A stretch of 23,131 nucleotides of DNA from Chloroflexota bacterium (lineage in GTDB: Bacteria; Chloroflexota; Ktedonobacteria; Ktedonobacterales; Ktedonobacteraceae): positions 1 to 23,131 of the forward strand of contig VBJK01000070.1 of assembly GCA_005879655.1 (NCBI GenBank), given 5' to 3'. Shown here in pieces: positions 7,602 through 16,126 of this stretch (positions are counted from its first letter, which is position 1; every line of letters starts with the position of its first letter). The notes under the pieces are model-generated. The model saw only the letters and a program-made list of their open reading frames with translations. It ran no database searches and was not told where the DNA came from. The position numbers and the translations under genes were made by a program.

Positions 7602-7970
7602 ATAGGCGCGGACTTAAGTGGGGGTCCAGGGGACGAACCCCATAGGCGTCAACTTAAGCGGGAGTCCAAGGGGCGGTAGCCCGCCTTTCGGGGTGTGGGG
7701 TGTCCCCACATACCTCTTTTCTTCTCTTTTGCCGCCGGAGGCGGCAGGAAAAAGGGCGTGCAGAGGGAAGCCCTCTGCTTAACTTGACGCCTATGGGGGT
7801 CCAGGGGACGAACCCCATAGGCGTCAACTTAAGCGGGAGTCCAAGGGGCGGTACCCATCCTGGCGGGGTGTGGGGTGTCCCCACATACCTCTTTTCTTCT
7901 CTTTTGCCGCCGGGCAGGAAAAAGGGCGTGCAGAGGGAAGCCCTCTGCTTAACGCGCATGCCTATGGGCA
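7602..7970. repeat. Tandem GC-rich intergenic repeat
   Basis: A unit of about 175 bp starting with 'ggggtccaggggacgaac' occurs at 7621 and again at 7796, nearly identical apart from a short variable segment (7678-7690 versus 7853-7866) and a small deletion in the second copy. A partial extra copy precedes the first. Each unit contains several short inverted repeats, such as GGGGTGTGGGGTGTCCCC and GCAGAGGG..CCCTCTGC. Related sequence reappears at 17030-17172, so this is a dispersed family. Reading frames across it are low-complexity and not believed. It lies between a plus-strand gene end (7581) and a minus-strand gene end (7995), so it may help end transcription on both strands. Confidence 0.85.
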
Positions 7971-7994
7971 TCCTCCTTTATTGGGTACCCTGGT

Positions 7995-10900
7995 TCATGA
8001 GGGAGTAATACGATGAGAGTGCAATTGCACACCCATTTCCAGTACGACGTTCTGTAAAGATTTCGTCTCGCGTAGCCAGATACGTGTCAGGCCAACAGGA
8101 ATCCTAAAACGATTCTCGCGCGGCACCTCTTCAATGACATCACCATCCTGCAATTTGCGCAAAGCCTGTACAATACTGTCGCGTTTGTAGGGGAGCGCAT
8201 ATTCCTGGCAAGCACGCTCAATGTCTGAGAGTGAGACATAGCGCCCATGCTCACCGCTTTCTTGAGCGACAATAGCCAGAATGATCCGCTCATGGTGCGC
8301 CGCCCACTCCCAGATCCAGTTGAAGTACATATTCCCCGACGCCATTACTTCATCTTGTACAATATTCACATCGTTAATCGTAACATAATGCTTGCGCTGC
8401 GTATTGCAGTAACGCACAATGGAATGACAGATAAGCTGGATCAGATACGGCTGATCACCGGTCAAATGGCGAATTTTATCAACGGCATAAGGATCATACT
8501 CCATCATGCCCCGCACCGGGCCTATAATCAATTGTCGAGCAGCTTCACTACTGAGCCTGGAAAGCTGGCGTTGATTGGCGATGTTGAAAAAGACCGATCG
8601 GTATTCAGCCGTCAATTCTTTGATCGTATGCGTTCCGGCAAACATAAAGTGCATAAAATGTCTATGTTGGATTAAGCTACGCAAATAATCAAAGATACTT
8701 CGATCAAGCTCATTTTTAGTAACTTTTTCCTCTAATATCTCGAACTCATCAATGAGCAGGACGAGTTTACGATCACCCAGTACTGCGCCGACGTTATCCA
8801 GGAAACAATCCAGCGCAAAGGTGGGATCTTCATTGAATAATGCCCGCTCCGGCACACTCACCATAATCCTGCGCTCGGCCAGCGCACTTTGGATATAATA
8901 GGCAATATGCAGTAGGAAGCGATGAATACTGAAGTTAAGTGTCTCGTGTTGCATGTCAATGCGAATTGGGATATGCGGTTCGAGAATCGATGTGCGTAGC
9001 AGATGGAAAAGGACACTCGATTTGCCAGAACGGCGCTGACCATGCAGGACAATAATGGTATTGGCGGTAGAGTAGACAAAGTCTTCGCGTAACAGGGCGA
9101 TCTCTCGCTCACGTCCATAGAACATATTCTGATCTTGAATAGGAGTTCCTGTATGGTACGGATTTGTCATGTGCGTAAATTCGCGCCTCATCTCTACCAT
9201 GTCTAAGCGATCGGCAAAATCGAAGCTCTTTCTTTGCTCCTCAGCATCGTCATACACAATACGGAAGGATAGCCGTACAGAAGCCTTTCTTGGACGAATA
9301 ATAAATTCAGTCGAGACAGGCTCATTGGTCGAAATCGTTTCAAAATGCCAGATGCTACTACCCACAATGGTAAACGTAGACTCATGGTCGGTGGGCTGTA
9401 AGAGTTCTACGGAGACGTGGTCAGCTGGACTACGACCATGATTATGAATGCTCAATAAAATTCCGACTGTCTCTTCCTGAGCGACTCTCTTGGTCTGCAA
9501 TTCAGGACGTAGCTCCGCCCTACCACGCTGGCGGGCAAGCTCAGAAAGGACGATGCAACGCCAGCGTATCAACAAGAGCCTGAGCGCACGGTAATCTGGA
9601 AATTCTCTTCTATGCTCCCTATAGAAATTCTCATTCATATCAGCGAGCAAGATATCTATCGCGGTTATTGTCTCGACAAGACTAGAGATACGATCTCCCA
9701 AACCTAAACGCCGTAAATACGTACGCAGTACATTCGCCACCTCATTGAGCTGATAGAAAGCTTTGATCGTTTCCGCAAAGCGGGTCCCTTGATCCTCATC
9801 GAGCAGACACAGATTACCTAATACACACCGATATTGTGCGATCTCCTCAATTGTGCGCATCCGATGCAGCCGATAAAACTCGTGATAAATAGAGTACATC
9901 GTCTCTCCACAATGGAGCGCACGCGTCTGGACCAGGACCGCCACCGCATCCTCCAGCTTATCCAGCACATTCGCTTCTGAAAGATCGAAGAACAAGGCGC
10001 TAAAAACGCGGAATACATTCTGGACTAATACATGGGTAGAACAAGAGATGATCGATTCAAAAATCGTGGGAGACAAATCCTTCGTAGACCAATCCTTTGA
10101 GGATGAGTCAGGTTTACGAGTAATGGAGGAGACCAGCAAGCACAGCACACGAACCCCCCTGAGCAGATTATCGGTGTGATGACCTAGATAGTGGGCCAGA
10201 GCACGAGCCGCTTCCAGCCGTATCCAGCTAGTATCATCCTTTCTCATAATCTTTAACAACAGCTTGAAAACTTCTTGCTGAAAGAAAGGTGCTAGCTCAT
10301 CCAGTTTACGCACAACCGTGCGGCGTATCCAGATGTCTATGTTACGGCTAAAGCGCTCTAGATACTCAAACACAAGACCGGGATTGTGCGTAGCAAGAGA
10401 TGGGAAGCTATTGATCAAGGCCAAGCGTATCTCACGCTGTGGATCTGTAGCGAGCATCTCAATGATAGATCGGATATGCTGAGGATTCAGCTGATAGAGC
10501 TGCACAATACTCTGGGCGAATGCTTTTTTCACTTCATCAGAGCTATCTTTACGCATTTGCAGCAAAAGTGCTGTTCTATCTAGCGCAAGATCACTCACAG
10601 TAAGCAGTTTCTTAAGGGCAAAGGCACGCAACCTGGCATCCGAGTGCTGTGCCATCTCAGTCAGTATTTCATCAGCTGATTGAAACTCTAACAGATCCAG
10701 CCAACATTGATCGATATATTCCTGCACGTTATGCTCATCAAGCCTCCTCAACACATATAAACGATCTTCGGTGCCAATCACCAGCTCAGTAGTGCCGTCG
10801 CCATCAATATCAGCTATACGTACAACACGGATACGATCGTTTGCTTTGAATTGCCAGATGAGATCACCTTCATAATTCAAAACATATAATATGCTATTGC

Positions 10901-12914
10901 CTACACCGACAAATACTTCTAGCTTGCCGTCTTTATCAAAATCGACGGCATCGATATCTAACACACGGTGCGGAGTATAATAGCGCCACTTCAAGCGCCC
11001 TGTATTGTCCAGCACATGAATGTAGCGATCTTCCGAGCCAACCAGCACTTCAACCCTACCATCCCCATCAATATCTTTGATAAAGAGAGACTTTACACGA
11101 TCAAGCGTTCTGTATGACCAGAGCTGGTCCCCATTGCGTTTATAGACATAGACCTTGTCATCCAAAGCGCCCGCGATAATCTCTTCTTCACCATCATTAT
11201 CCAGATCATAAGCACGCACAATCTGAATACCTTGCGGCGTCGTAATTGGCGAGACGACTGGCGAAAAGTCTCCTGCGTAAACGTGTATTTTATTATCTCT
11301 TGTACAAAAGACTATCTCCGCAACATCATCCATAGTATCAGGATCAATCGTACAGATACTTTCTATCCAGTCCCCAAAGTCGTATTTCCACTTCTGCTTC
11401 TGGCCGTTATCGCTCAATGCATAAGCATGACCATCAACTACACCAACCACGACTTCAACCGTGCCATCCTGATCGACATCTGCCACCTGCAAAGTACGGA
11501 TACGCTCGGAGAAATTAGCCTGCCACAGCTCCTCACCTCGATGATTAAGCCCCTTGACCAGCCCTTCATCAGTGCCGATCACCAGCTCCATCTCAGGACC
11601 CTCGGTCTTAATATTGAGCGCAACTGTACGCACGTGGCCCAAGTCGGTCCTCATCCATAAAAGTTGTACTCGCTGTTGTTGAAGATAAAGCAATTCTGAG
11701 AGCGCTTCTAGATACTCTTGTTGTTGCAACAGATGACTAAAAGATGCATTAGGAATATTTGGCTCATGCACCACGTTTTCCTCTGTCAGGTCACTGAGCA
11801 ATAATGCTTCGGTGGAAGAGAGGGGGAGGATTGTCGAATGGAGAGAGCCAACTTTGGCATGGGCCTCAAGAATTTTTGGCAAGAGGTCATCTAAAAGCTC
11901 CACACGTAATACGTGCACGTTGTTGTCTTCAGCACCGACGAGCACTTCGGAGATACCGTCCTTATCGAGATCGGTGGTGAAAATGCTAAAGATACGGTGC
12001 CCTAAAAAATGCTTCCACAGCAAATTGCCATGATCGTCCAGAAAATAGATGTGTTCATCTTCTGAGGCCGCAATGACCTCCAGGCGTCCATCATTATTGA
12101 GGTCGGCAACGTTGATGGAGTGAATTCTATTTTCCGGCTCAAATTCCCACTTCTTCTGCCCATCAGGGGTGAGTGCGCAAAGATCCTTAGCGTCAGAACC
12201 TATCAGGATCTCTATCTCCCCATCCTTATCCAGGTCTATGGCGAAAAGCGAGTGGACTTTACTGCCAATATAACGTCGCCACTTGAGTTTTCCATTGCTA
12301 TCTAATACATAGAGATATTTATCCCCTGACGTTGCCAGCGTTTCTAGCTCACCATCCCCATCCAGATCAATAGAGTAGACGGCACGAATCCAACCATTAG
12401 TAGGATATTTCCACAACAGTTCTCCTGTGTCACAGGAAAGAGCGTGGACACAAAAATCTTCAGATCCCACTATCACTTCCAGCTTACCGTCGCCATTGAC
12501 ATCCAGCACACGAACACGCCGGACCACCTGTCCAGTGTTATACAGCCAGAGCCGCTTCCCAGTCTCATCAAGGGCAATGACCTTATTATTTCTTGATCCA
12601 ATCACAACACGAGTACGATCTGCCGCACGTACATTGTCAATACAATACACCGTACCGATCCATTCTTCCTGTTGCTCGGTTTCACGCCACTTGACCGCTC
12701 CTTTCTTACTGGTCAAGGCGGTTACGCTACCATCGCGCGATCCTATGAGCACTTCCAGGTCGCCGTCTCCATCAATATCACCTGCATGAACACTAGTCAC
12801 CCAATCGTCTGTCGTATGAAACCATAATTCTGTGACAACGGCCAATCCTAATCTGAGCAATCCTTGTAATTGTTGTAGATGAACGTTGAATGTGTGGCTG
12901 TTCGGTGTGGTCAT
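7995..12914 (-). CDS. Giant FG-GAP double-propeller / HEAT / AAA-type NTPase protein
   Basis: The protein has about 1639 residues. Residues of about 30-345 form seven repeats of the type 'D.DGDG.LEVLIGS.D..V.ALD..G...W', and residues 410-725 form seven more, giving two seven-bladed FG-GAP/VCBS-like propellers; most blades carry the D-x-D-x-D-G Ca-binding-type loop. Residues of about 735-960 are helical HEAT-like repeats ('VRKLDELAPFF', 'RLEAARALAHYLG'). A helical stretch and a beta-rich (Ig-like) domain follow up to about 1240. After 'NPYHTG...FYGRE' comes an NTPase with Walker A GQRRSGKSS near 1291-1299 and Walker B LLIDEFE near 1386-1392, then probably a winged helix near 1530-1600. It has no signal peptide or membrane span. 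Starts at ATG 12914 or TTG 12917 are both served by AGAGGAG; the ATG is reported. This looks like a STAND-like sensor NTPase in layout (inference); its target is unknown. Confidence 0.93.
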   Translation of the reverse strand: MTTPNSHTFNVHLQQLQGLLRLGLAVVTELWFHTTDDWVTSVHAGDIDGDGDLEVLIGSRDGSVTALTSKKGAVKWRETEQQEEWIGTVYCIDNVRAADRTRVVIGSRNNKVIALDETGKRLWLYNTGQVVRRVRVLDVNGDGKLEVIVGSEDFCVHALSCDTGELLWKYPTNGWIRAVYSIDLDGDGELETLATSGDKYLYVLDSNGKLKWRRYIGSKVHSLFAIDLDKDGEIEILIGSDAKDLCALTPDGQKKWEFEPENRIHSINVADLNNDGRLEVIAASEDEHIYFLDDHGNLLWKHFLGHRIFSIFTTDLDKDGISEVLVGAEDNNVHVLRVELLDDLLPKILEAHAKVGSLHSTILPLSSTEALLLSDLTEENVVHEPNIPNASFSHLLQQQEYLEALSELLYLQQQRVQLLWMRTDLGHVRTVALNIKTEGPEMELVIGTDEGLVKGLNHRGEELWQANFSERIRTLQVADVDQDGTVEVVVGVVDGHAYALSDNGQKQKWKYDFGDWIESICTIDPDTMDDVAEIVFCTRDNKIHVYAGDFSPVVSPITTPQGIQIVRAYDLDNDGEEEIIAGALDDKVYVYKRNGDQLWSYRTLDRVKSLFIKDIDGDGRVEVLVGSEDRYIHVLDNTGRLKWRYYTPHRVLDIDAVDFDKDGKLEVFVGVGNSILYVLNYEGDLIWQFKANDRIRVVRIADIDGDGTTELVIGTEDRLYVLRRLDEHNVQEYIDQCWLDLLEFQSADEILTEMAQHSDARLRAFALKKLLTVSDLALDRTALLLQMRKDSSDEVKKAFAQSIVQLYQLNPQHIRSIIEMLATDPQREIRLALINSFPSLATHNPGLVFEYLERFSRNIDIWIRRTVVRKLDELAPFFQQEVFKLLLKIMRKDDTSWIRLEAARALAHYLGHHTDNLLRGVRVLCLLVSSITRKPDSSSKDWSTKDLSPTIFESIISCSTHVLVQNVFRVFSALFFDLSEANVLDKLEDAVAVLVQTRALHCGETMYSIYHEFYRLHRMRTIEEIAQYRCVLGNLCLLDEDQGTRFAETIKAFYQLNEVANVLRTYLRRLGLGDRISSLVETITAIDILLADMNENFYREHRREFPDYRALRLLLIRWRCIVLSELARQRGRAELRPELQTKRVAQEETVGILLSIHNHGRSPADHVSVELLQPTDHESTFTIVGSSIWHFETISTNEPVSTEFIIRPRKASVRLSFRIVYDDAEEQRKSFDFADRLDMVEMRREFTHMTNPYHTGTPIQDQNMFYGREREIALLREDFVYSTANTIIVLHGQRRSGKSSVLFHLLRTSILEPHIPIRIDMQHETLNFSIHRFLLHIAYYIQSALAERRIMVSVPERALFNEDPTFALDCFLDNVGAVLGDRKLVLLIDEFEILEEKVTKNELDRSIFDYLRSLIQHRHFMHFMFAGTHTIKELTAEYRSVFFNIANQRQLSRLSSEAARQLIIGPVRGMMEYDPYAVDKIRHLTGDQPYLIQLICHSIVRYCNTQRKHYVTINDVNIVQDEVMASGNMYFNWIWEWAAHHERIILAIVAQESGEHGRYVSLSDIERACQEYALPYKRDSIVQALRKLQDGDVIEEVPRENRFRIPVGLTRIWLRETKSLQNVVLEMGVQLHSHRITPS

Positions 12915-13008
12915 CAATGCTCGCTGCTCCTCTTTGGCTTACTTGTGTTTACATCTTTCTAAGCTTTACACGTCTTCTGAGGAAGAAGCTCTCTCTTACC
13001 AGTTTCCT

Positions 13009-13038
13009 ATTATAGCACGCATTTGATCAAGGAGACAA
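13009..13038 (-). promoter_or_regulatory. Promoter of the giant NTPase gene
   Basis: On the minus strand TATAAT lies at 13014-13009, and a -35-like TTGTCT at 13038-13033, separated by 18 bases. Transcription would begin near 13002, leaving a leader of about 88 bases before the start codon. The 12918-13220 stretch between the divergent genes otherwise holds no supported gene; a promoter for the plus-strand peptides should lie here but is not clear. Confidence 0.55.
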
Positions 13039-13220
13039 TTTTTGAGAAATTATCAAAGGCTCATCTCAAGTAGTTCTTAGCTATTACAGGAGAAGTGTAA
13101 AAGGAATGGCACATTTCTGTCTTAGAATGAGAGTCAGTAGAAGAGCCAAAGTGTTAAAATCATTATTGGGTACAAACAGGAGCCGATGCAGGTGCGTCAC
13201 AGAATACAAAAGGAGCTGTT

Positions 13221-13316
13221 ATGACCATAGATATCTCGTTTATTCTGATGTTGATAAGCCTTATAGTCGGACTTATTATGGGCATTGTACTGGCACGTCC
13301 CCGTTCGTCGCACTAA
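13221..13316 (+). CDS. Tiny single-span membrane peptide (31 aa)
   Basis: ATG 13221 is preceded by AGGAG with 5 bases spacing. The 31-residue product is almost entirely one hydrophobic helix (FILMLISLIVGLIMGIVLA) followed by a basic tail (RPRSSH). It therefore has an N-out, C-in type layout by the positive-inside rule. It resembles the peptide encoded at 13395-13547 in the motif I-V-G-x-x-x-G-(I/V). The clear ribosome site, codon-perfect open frame and paralogous neighbour make a random frame unlikely. It could be a membrane anchor, a toxin-like peptide or a helper of the neighbouring ATPases; none of these is shown. Confidence 0.6.
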   Translation: MTIDISFILMLISLIVGLIMGIVLARPRSSH

Positions 13317-13394
13317 CAACATGTATACAGTTCGTTTAGTTGTCATGTGGTCTTTCTAAAGCTTTCCCCCCTCTCCATTCGAAAGGAGCGAACA

Positions 13395-13547
13395 GTGCTT
13401 ATTACGCTGAATTGGATGATTGTCGGTATGTTAGTATGCTTTATCGGCGGCCTGATTATCGGTGTGACGCTGATGACTTCTAGCCACCCCCACCCACCAC
13501 GCCCCTATTCCTCCTTCTCCCGGCACTCCGAAGGGTACAGCGAGTGA
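13395..13547 (+). CDS. Small single-span membrane peptide (50 aa)
   Basis: GTG 13395 is preceded by AGGAG with 6 bases spacing; an ATG frame start further upstream (13347) lacks such a site. The product has one membrane helix (WMIVGMLVCFIGGLIIGVTLM) and a Pro/His/Ser-rich tail (HPHPPRP, then SRHSEGYSE). Its helix resembles that of the 31-aa peptide 79 bases upstream, and both carry glycine-spaced motifs suited to helix packing. The stop codon lies within the 5' arm of a terminator-like hairpin. The two genes form a small unit leading towards the ATPase gene at 13799. Confidence 0.6.
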   Translation: MLITLNWMIVGMLVCFIGGLIIGVTLMTSSHPHPPRPYSSFSRHSEGYSE

Positions 13548-13569
13548 GTGTTCTTCACTCGCTGTACCC
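13533..13569. terminator. Strong hairpin at the end of the small peptide gene
   Basis: A perfect 15-bp stem (13533-13547 with 13555-13569) with a 7-base loop overlaps the stop codon of the 50-aa peptide gene. It lacks an immediate T-run (TTTT occurs about 17 bases later), so it may be an attenuator or an mRNA-stabilising end rather than a classic terminator. Confidence 0.6.
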
Positions 13570-13671
13570 CTAGGTACTACTCCCTTTTAATTTTCGCCTG
13601 TTTTGTTCGTCATTATAGTTGATGCACCCTTCCCAGGGGTGTTGGTGGTTGGGGGGATCATTCTACTTATG

Positions 13672-13717
13672 AGGCGCTCGTTACGATGATGAGATCATCG
13701 GCCAGGGAGCGCTTCTT
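13672..13717 (+). terminator. Possible second hairpin before the ATPase gene
   Basis: A nested inverted repeat is visible: GGCGCTC at 13673-13679 against GAGCGCT at 13707-13713, with an inner GATGAT/ATCATC pair at 13685-13690 and 13694-13699. A T-rich stretch follows. It may end transcripts from the small peptides before the GTG start at 13799. The stretch 13570-13798 holds nothing else I can support. Confidence 0.35.
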
Positions 13718-13798
13718 TCCATGAGGTGTTTCCCCTAACACAGAAACGGACGATGCAATTGAACAAGATAAACTCTTTCAACGTAGGAGATATATACT

Positions 13799-15187
13799 GT
13801 GCCAAACCCATACGGTACTTCAATGACGATACTCAACCCTGGGCAGTTCTTTGGTCGCCATGAGGCGCTCGACTATCTCTTTTCGGAGATCTGTGCACAT
13901 CGCTGTGTTTCAGTCATAGGGACACGCCGGATCGGCAAGTCATCGCTGCTGCGCTTGATCTGCGATCCCACGATGCAAGAACGCTTCTCGTCGCATTATG
14001 ATTTGCGGAAAATTCTTCCCATTTTTATCGACCTCGGCGAGTTCCTCTCGAAAAGCTGTGAGGATTTCTTCGCGGCTGTGAGTGAACAGATTGTTCAACA
14101 GAGCATGGGTCGCCTCCATTTCGTCACTCCAGATGACGTCAGCAGTGACGATCGTTTCTGGATGTTGCTAGAGCAAGTCAAGCGGCAAGAATTTCATACG
14201 GTTCTGCTCTTCGACGCGTTTCATAAGATCACGAGCAATATAAACTTCGATCCCAAATTCTTCTCTTTCATGAGGGCGCAGGCCAATCATGGCCGTGTGT
14301 CTTATATCACAGCATCTATCACATCACTAGACAAATGCTGTCATCCCTATATTGAAGATTCACCATTCTTCAACATCTTTATTCCCTATTACCTCGGACC
14401 CCTTACGGGCGATGAAGCCCGCGACCTGATTATTCAGCCTGCGACGAAAGCTGGACAGCTCTTTACTCCTGACGAGGTTAAAGAAATCCTCCATCTTGCT
14501 GGCAGGCATCCCTTTTTCATCCACCGCACTGCTTACTTTATGTTTAAAGATCGTACGCTCTACCATGCACGACGACTAAAATTTTGCTCTGAGATCTATC
14601 GAGATCTACTGCCTCATTTTCAGGACATCTGGGAGCATTCTCTGGAATACAATCAGCGCGAATGGCTCAAAGAAGAATCACACTGGCGTAGCGTTGCACA
14701 ACGCAGGATACCAGAGCTGAGTGAGAGTATGCTCTTCCGCAAATTTGTGCGGGATACCTGTCACCTCAAGCCTGTAGATATCACGGTGGAGGGACTGGAA
14801 GAGGTCTTGGAACATATTAATAATACCAAGAAGCTCGCCGATAGCGATTTGACCAATCTCTACCTGTTTGTTGCCCGCGTCCCCCTCAACTCTACGACGC
14901 CGCGTACCGCCAGCGAAAAGGCGATTACGCTACGCAAAATTCTACAGGAAGCTCGTGATAAGCTTCGTCCAGATGGTCCTCAAAGCGATACGTCACCAGA
15001 ATGGCAGTTTTACAATATTCTCAATTACCGTTACTTTATGGGTCGCATGAGAAATGATCTCTTAGCGGAACGTTTGAGTATCAGTATCCGTCAGTTGCAT
15101 AGAGAGCGCAAACTGGCCATTGAGGCTTTACGCGATGCTCTCGATAAGATGGAGGGTGCTGCCAGACAAGAATTGGATATGCTATGA
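13799..15187 (+). CDS. AAA-type ATPase with degenerate Walker B and C-terminal HTH
   Basis: The 462-residue protein begins with 'NPYGT...FFGRHEALD' and has Walker A GTRRIGKSS near residues 41-49. The Walker B strand reads VLLFDAFHKI near 135-144: the Asp is kept, but the usual catalytic Glu (DEFE in the giant neighbour) is replaced. The middle is helical. The last 60 or so residues ('SPEWQFYNILNYRYF.G......AERLSISIRQLHRERKLAIEAL') form a sigma-region-4-like HTH that I recall from Ktedonobacteria regulators. Start GTG 13799 follows TAGGAG with 9 bases spacing. It is divergent from the giant NTPase gene and opens with the same NPY/FxGR signature, so the two ATPase modules belong to one broad family. 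A DNA-binding, ATP-sensing regulator is likely (inference). Confidence 0.9.
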   Translation: MPNPYGTSMTILNPGQFFGRHEALDYLFSEICAHRCVSVIGTRRIGKSSLLRLICDPTMQERFSSHYDLRKILPIFIDLGEFLSKSCEDFFAAVSEQIVQQSMGRLHFVTPDDVSSDDRFWMLLEQVKRQEFHTVLLFDAFHKITSNINFDPKFFSFMRAQANHGRVSYITASITSLDKCCHPYIEDSPFFNIFIPYYLGPLTGDEARDLIIQPATKAGQLFTPDEVKEILHLAGRHPFFIHRTAYFMFKDRTLYHARRLKFCSEIYRDLLPHFQDIWEHSLEYNQREWLKEESHWRSVAQRRIPELSESMLFRKFVRDTCHLKPVDITVEGLEEVLEHINNTKKLADSDLTNLYLFVARVPLNSTTPRTASEKAITLRKILQEARDKLRPDGPQSDTSPEWQFYNILNYRYFMGRMRNDLLAERLSISIRQLHRERKLAIEALRDALDKMEGAARQELDML

Positions 15188-15237
15188 TAGTCTGAATTGA
15201 TCAACCACAAATTTTTATATAAATGGGAAGACATGCT

Positions 15238-15352
15238 CGTAGCCGCGCAATTCATTGCGCCAGAGGCATGAACAGAGGAAATCGGTGCAATAAATTGCAC
15301 GGCTACCTATGGTCTTTGGGTGCACATGGCGCAATAAATTGCGCAACTACGG
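15238..15352. repeat. MITE-like inverted repeat element, copy A
   Basis: This element of about 115 bp is bounded by CGTAGCCGCGCAATTCATTG at 15238 and its near reverse complement ending in CAACTACGG at 15352. A third, slightly diverged unit lies inside at 15284-15306. The shared core is the palindrome GCGCAATAAATTGCGC. The same family occurs at 18004-18189 and 20118-20240. It lies between the ATPase gene and ureF and could fold into a large hairpin. Confidence 0.85.
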
Positions 15353-15381
15353 TTTTTATTTTACTTTTGAGGAAAGGACAG

Positions 15382-16107
15382 GTGCTATTACTATTGTCTA
15401 TAGACAACAATCATGCTAGCCTGTTGCGCCTACTGCAATTGGCTGACAGCGCGCTACCCATTGGCTCGATTGCTCACTCCTTTGGGCTAGAAACGCTGGT
15501 CGCTGAGGGAACGCTGGCGGTCCATCAGCTTGAACAGTTTCTTGCTGACTATATGCAAGAAACGGGCAGGTTAGAAGTTGTGTTCTGTCGTCAAGGCTAT
15601 CAGCTGGCACGTGTAAGGGACGAGTCTGCCTTTGTGACATGCTGGCCTGCCTTGAATGATCGCTTGAGCGCATTTAAAATCGCCCGTGAGAGCCGCGCTG
15701 CCAGTGCGACGTTAGGCAGGCGCTTCCTACAGCTTGTATGTGGTTTAACGGCAAGTCCGCGCTTGGCAACAGCGCTACAAGTTGCAAAGGCACGCAAGAC
15801 AGATGTCCACTATTGTATTGCATTTGGTCTAGCAAGTAGTATACTTGATATAGATGAGACGCTAGCAGTGTTGGCCTATCTACAGCAGGCTCTGACTGGC
15901 CTAGTCTCCGCCTGTCAGCGTTTGTTGCCGTTAGGGCAGACGCAAGCCAGTGCGATAGTTTGGCGACTCAAGCCAGTATTGCTTGATGTAGCAGAGGCAA
16001 GTGTAGCAGCACAGCAATGGGAAGAAGAGTGTGCTGTATTTACGCCATTGCCAGACATTGCTAGTACGCGCCATCCCAATCTTCCAACCAGACTTTTTAT
16101 CAGTTAA
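15382..16107 (+). CDS. ureF: Urease accessory protein UreF
   Basis: UreF works with UreD and UreG in loading nickel into urease. The 241-residue product, near the usual length of about 230, carries the family signature LLRLLQLADSALPIGSIAHS with FGLETLV close to the N-terminus and is otherwise helical, ending in the NLPTRLF-type C-terminus. Start GTG 15382 has GAGGA 8 bases upstream. An open frame reaches back to 15223, but that part runs through the repeat element and is not believed. ureD follows after 19 bases, so the two are cotranscribed. It is the first gene of the plus-strand urease unit. Confidence 0.93.
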   Translation: MLLLLSIDNNHASLLRLLQLADSALPIGSIAHSFGLETLVAEGTLAVHQLEQFLADYMQETGRLEVVFCRQGYQLARVRDESAFVTCWPALNDRLSAFKIARESRAASATLGRRFLQLVCGLTASPRLATALQVAKARKTDVHYCIAFGLASSILDIDETLAVLAYLQQALTGLVSACQRLLPLGQTQASAIVWRLKPVLLDVAEASVAAQQWEEECAVFTPLPDIASTRHPNLPTRLFIS

Positions 16108-16126
16108 ATGCTAAAGGGGACACAGT

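Noticed and set aside
7654..8008. Overlapping open frames on both strands (about 100 aa) in the GC-rich repeat
   Set aside because: They are low-complexity, mirror the tandem repeat unit, have no ribosome site and no family resemblance.
15223..15381. N-terminal extension of UreF by about 53 residues
   Set aside because: The stretch is the translated repeat element; the GTG at 15382 has a proper ribosome site and gives the normal UreF N-terminus.
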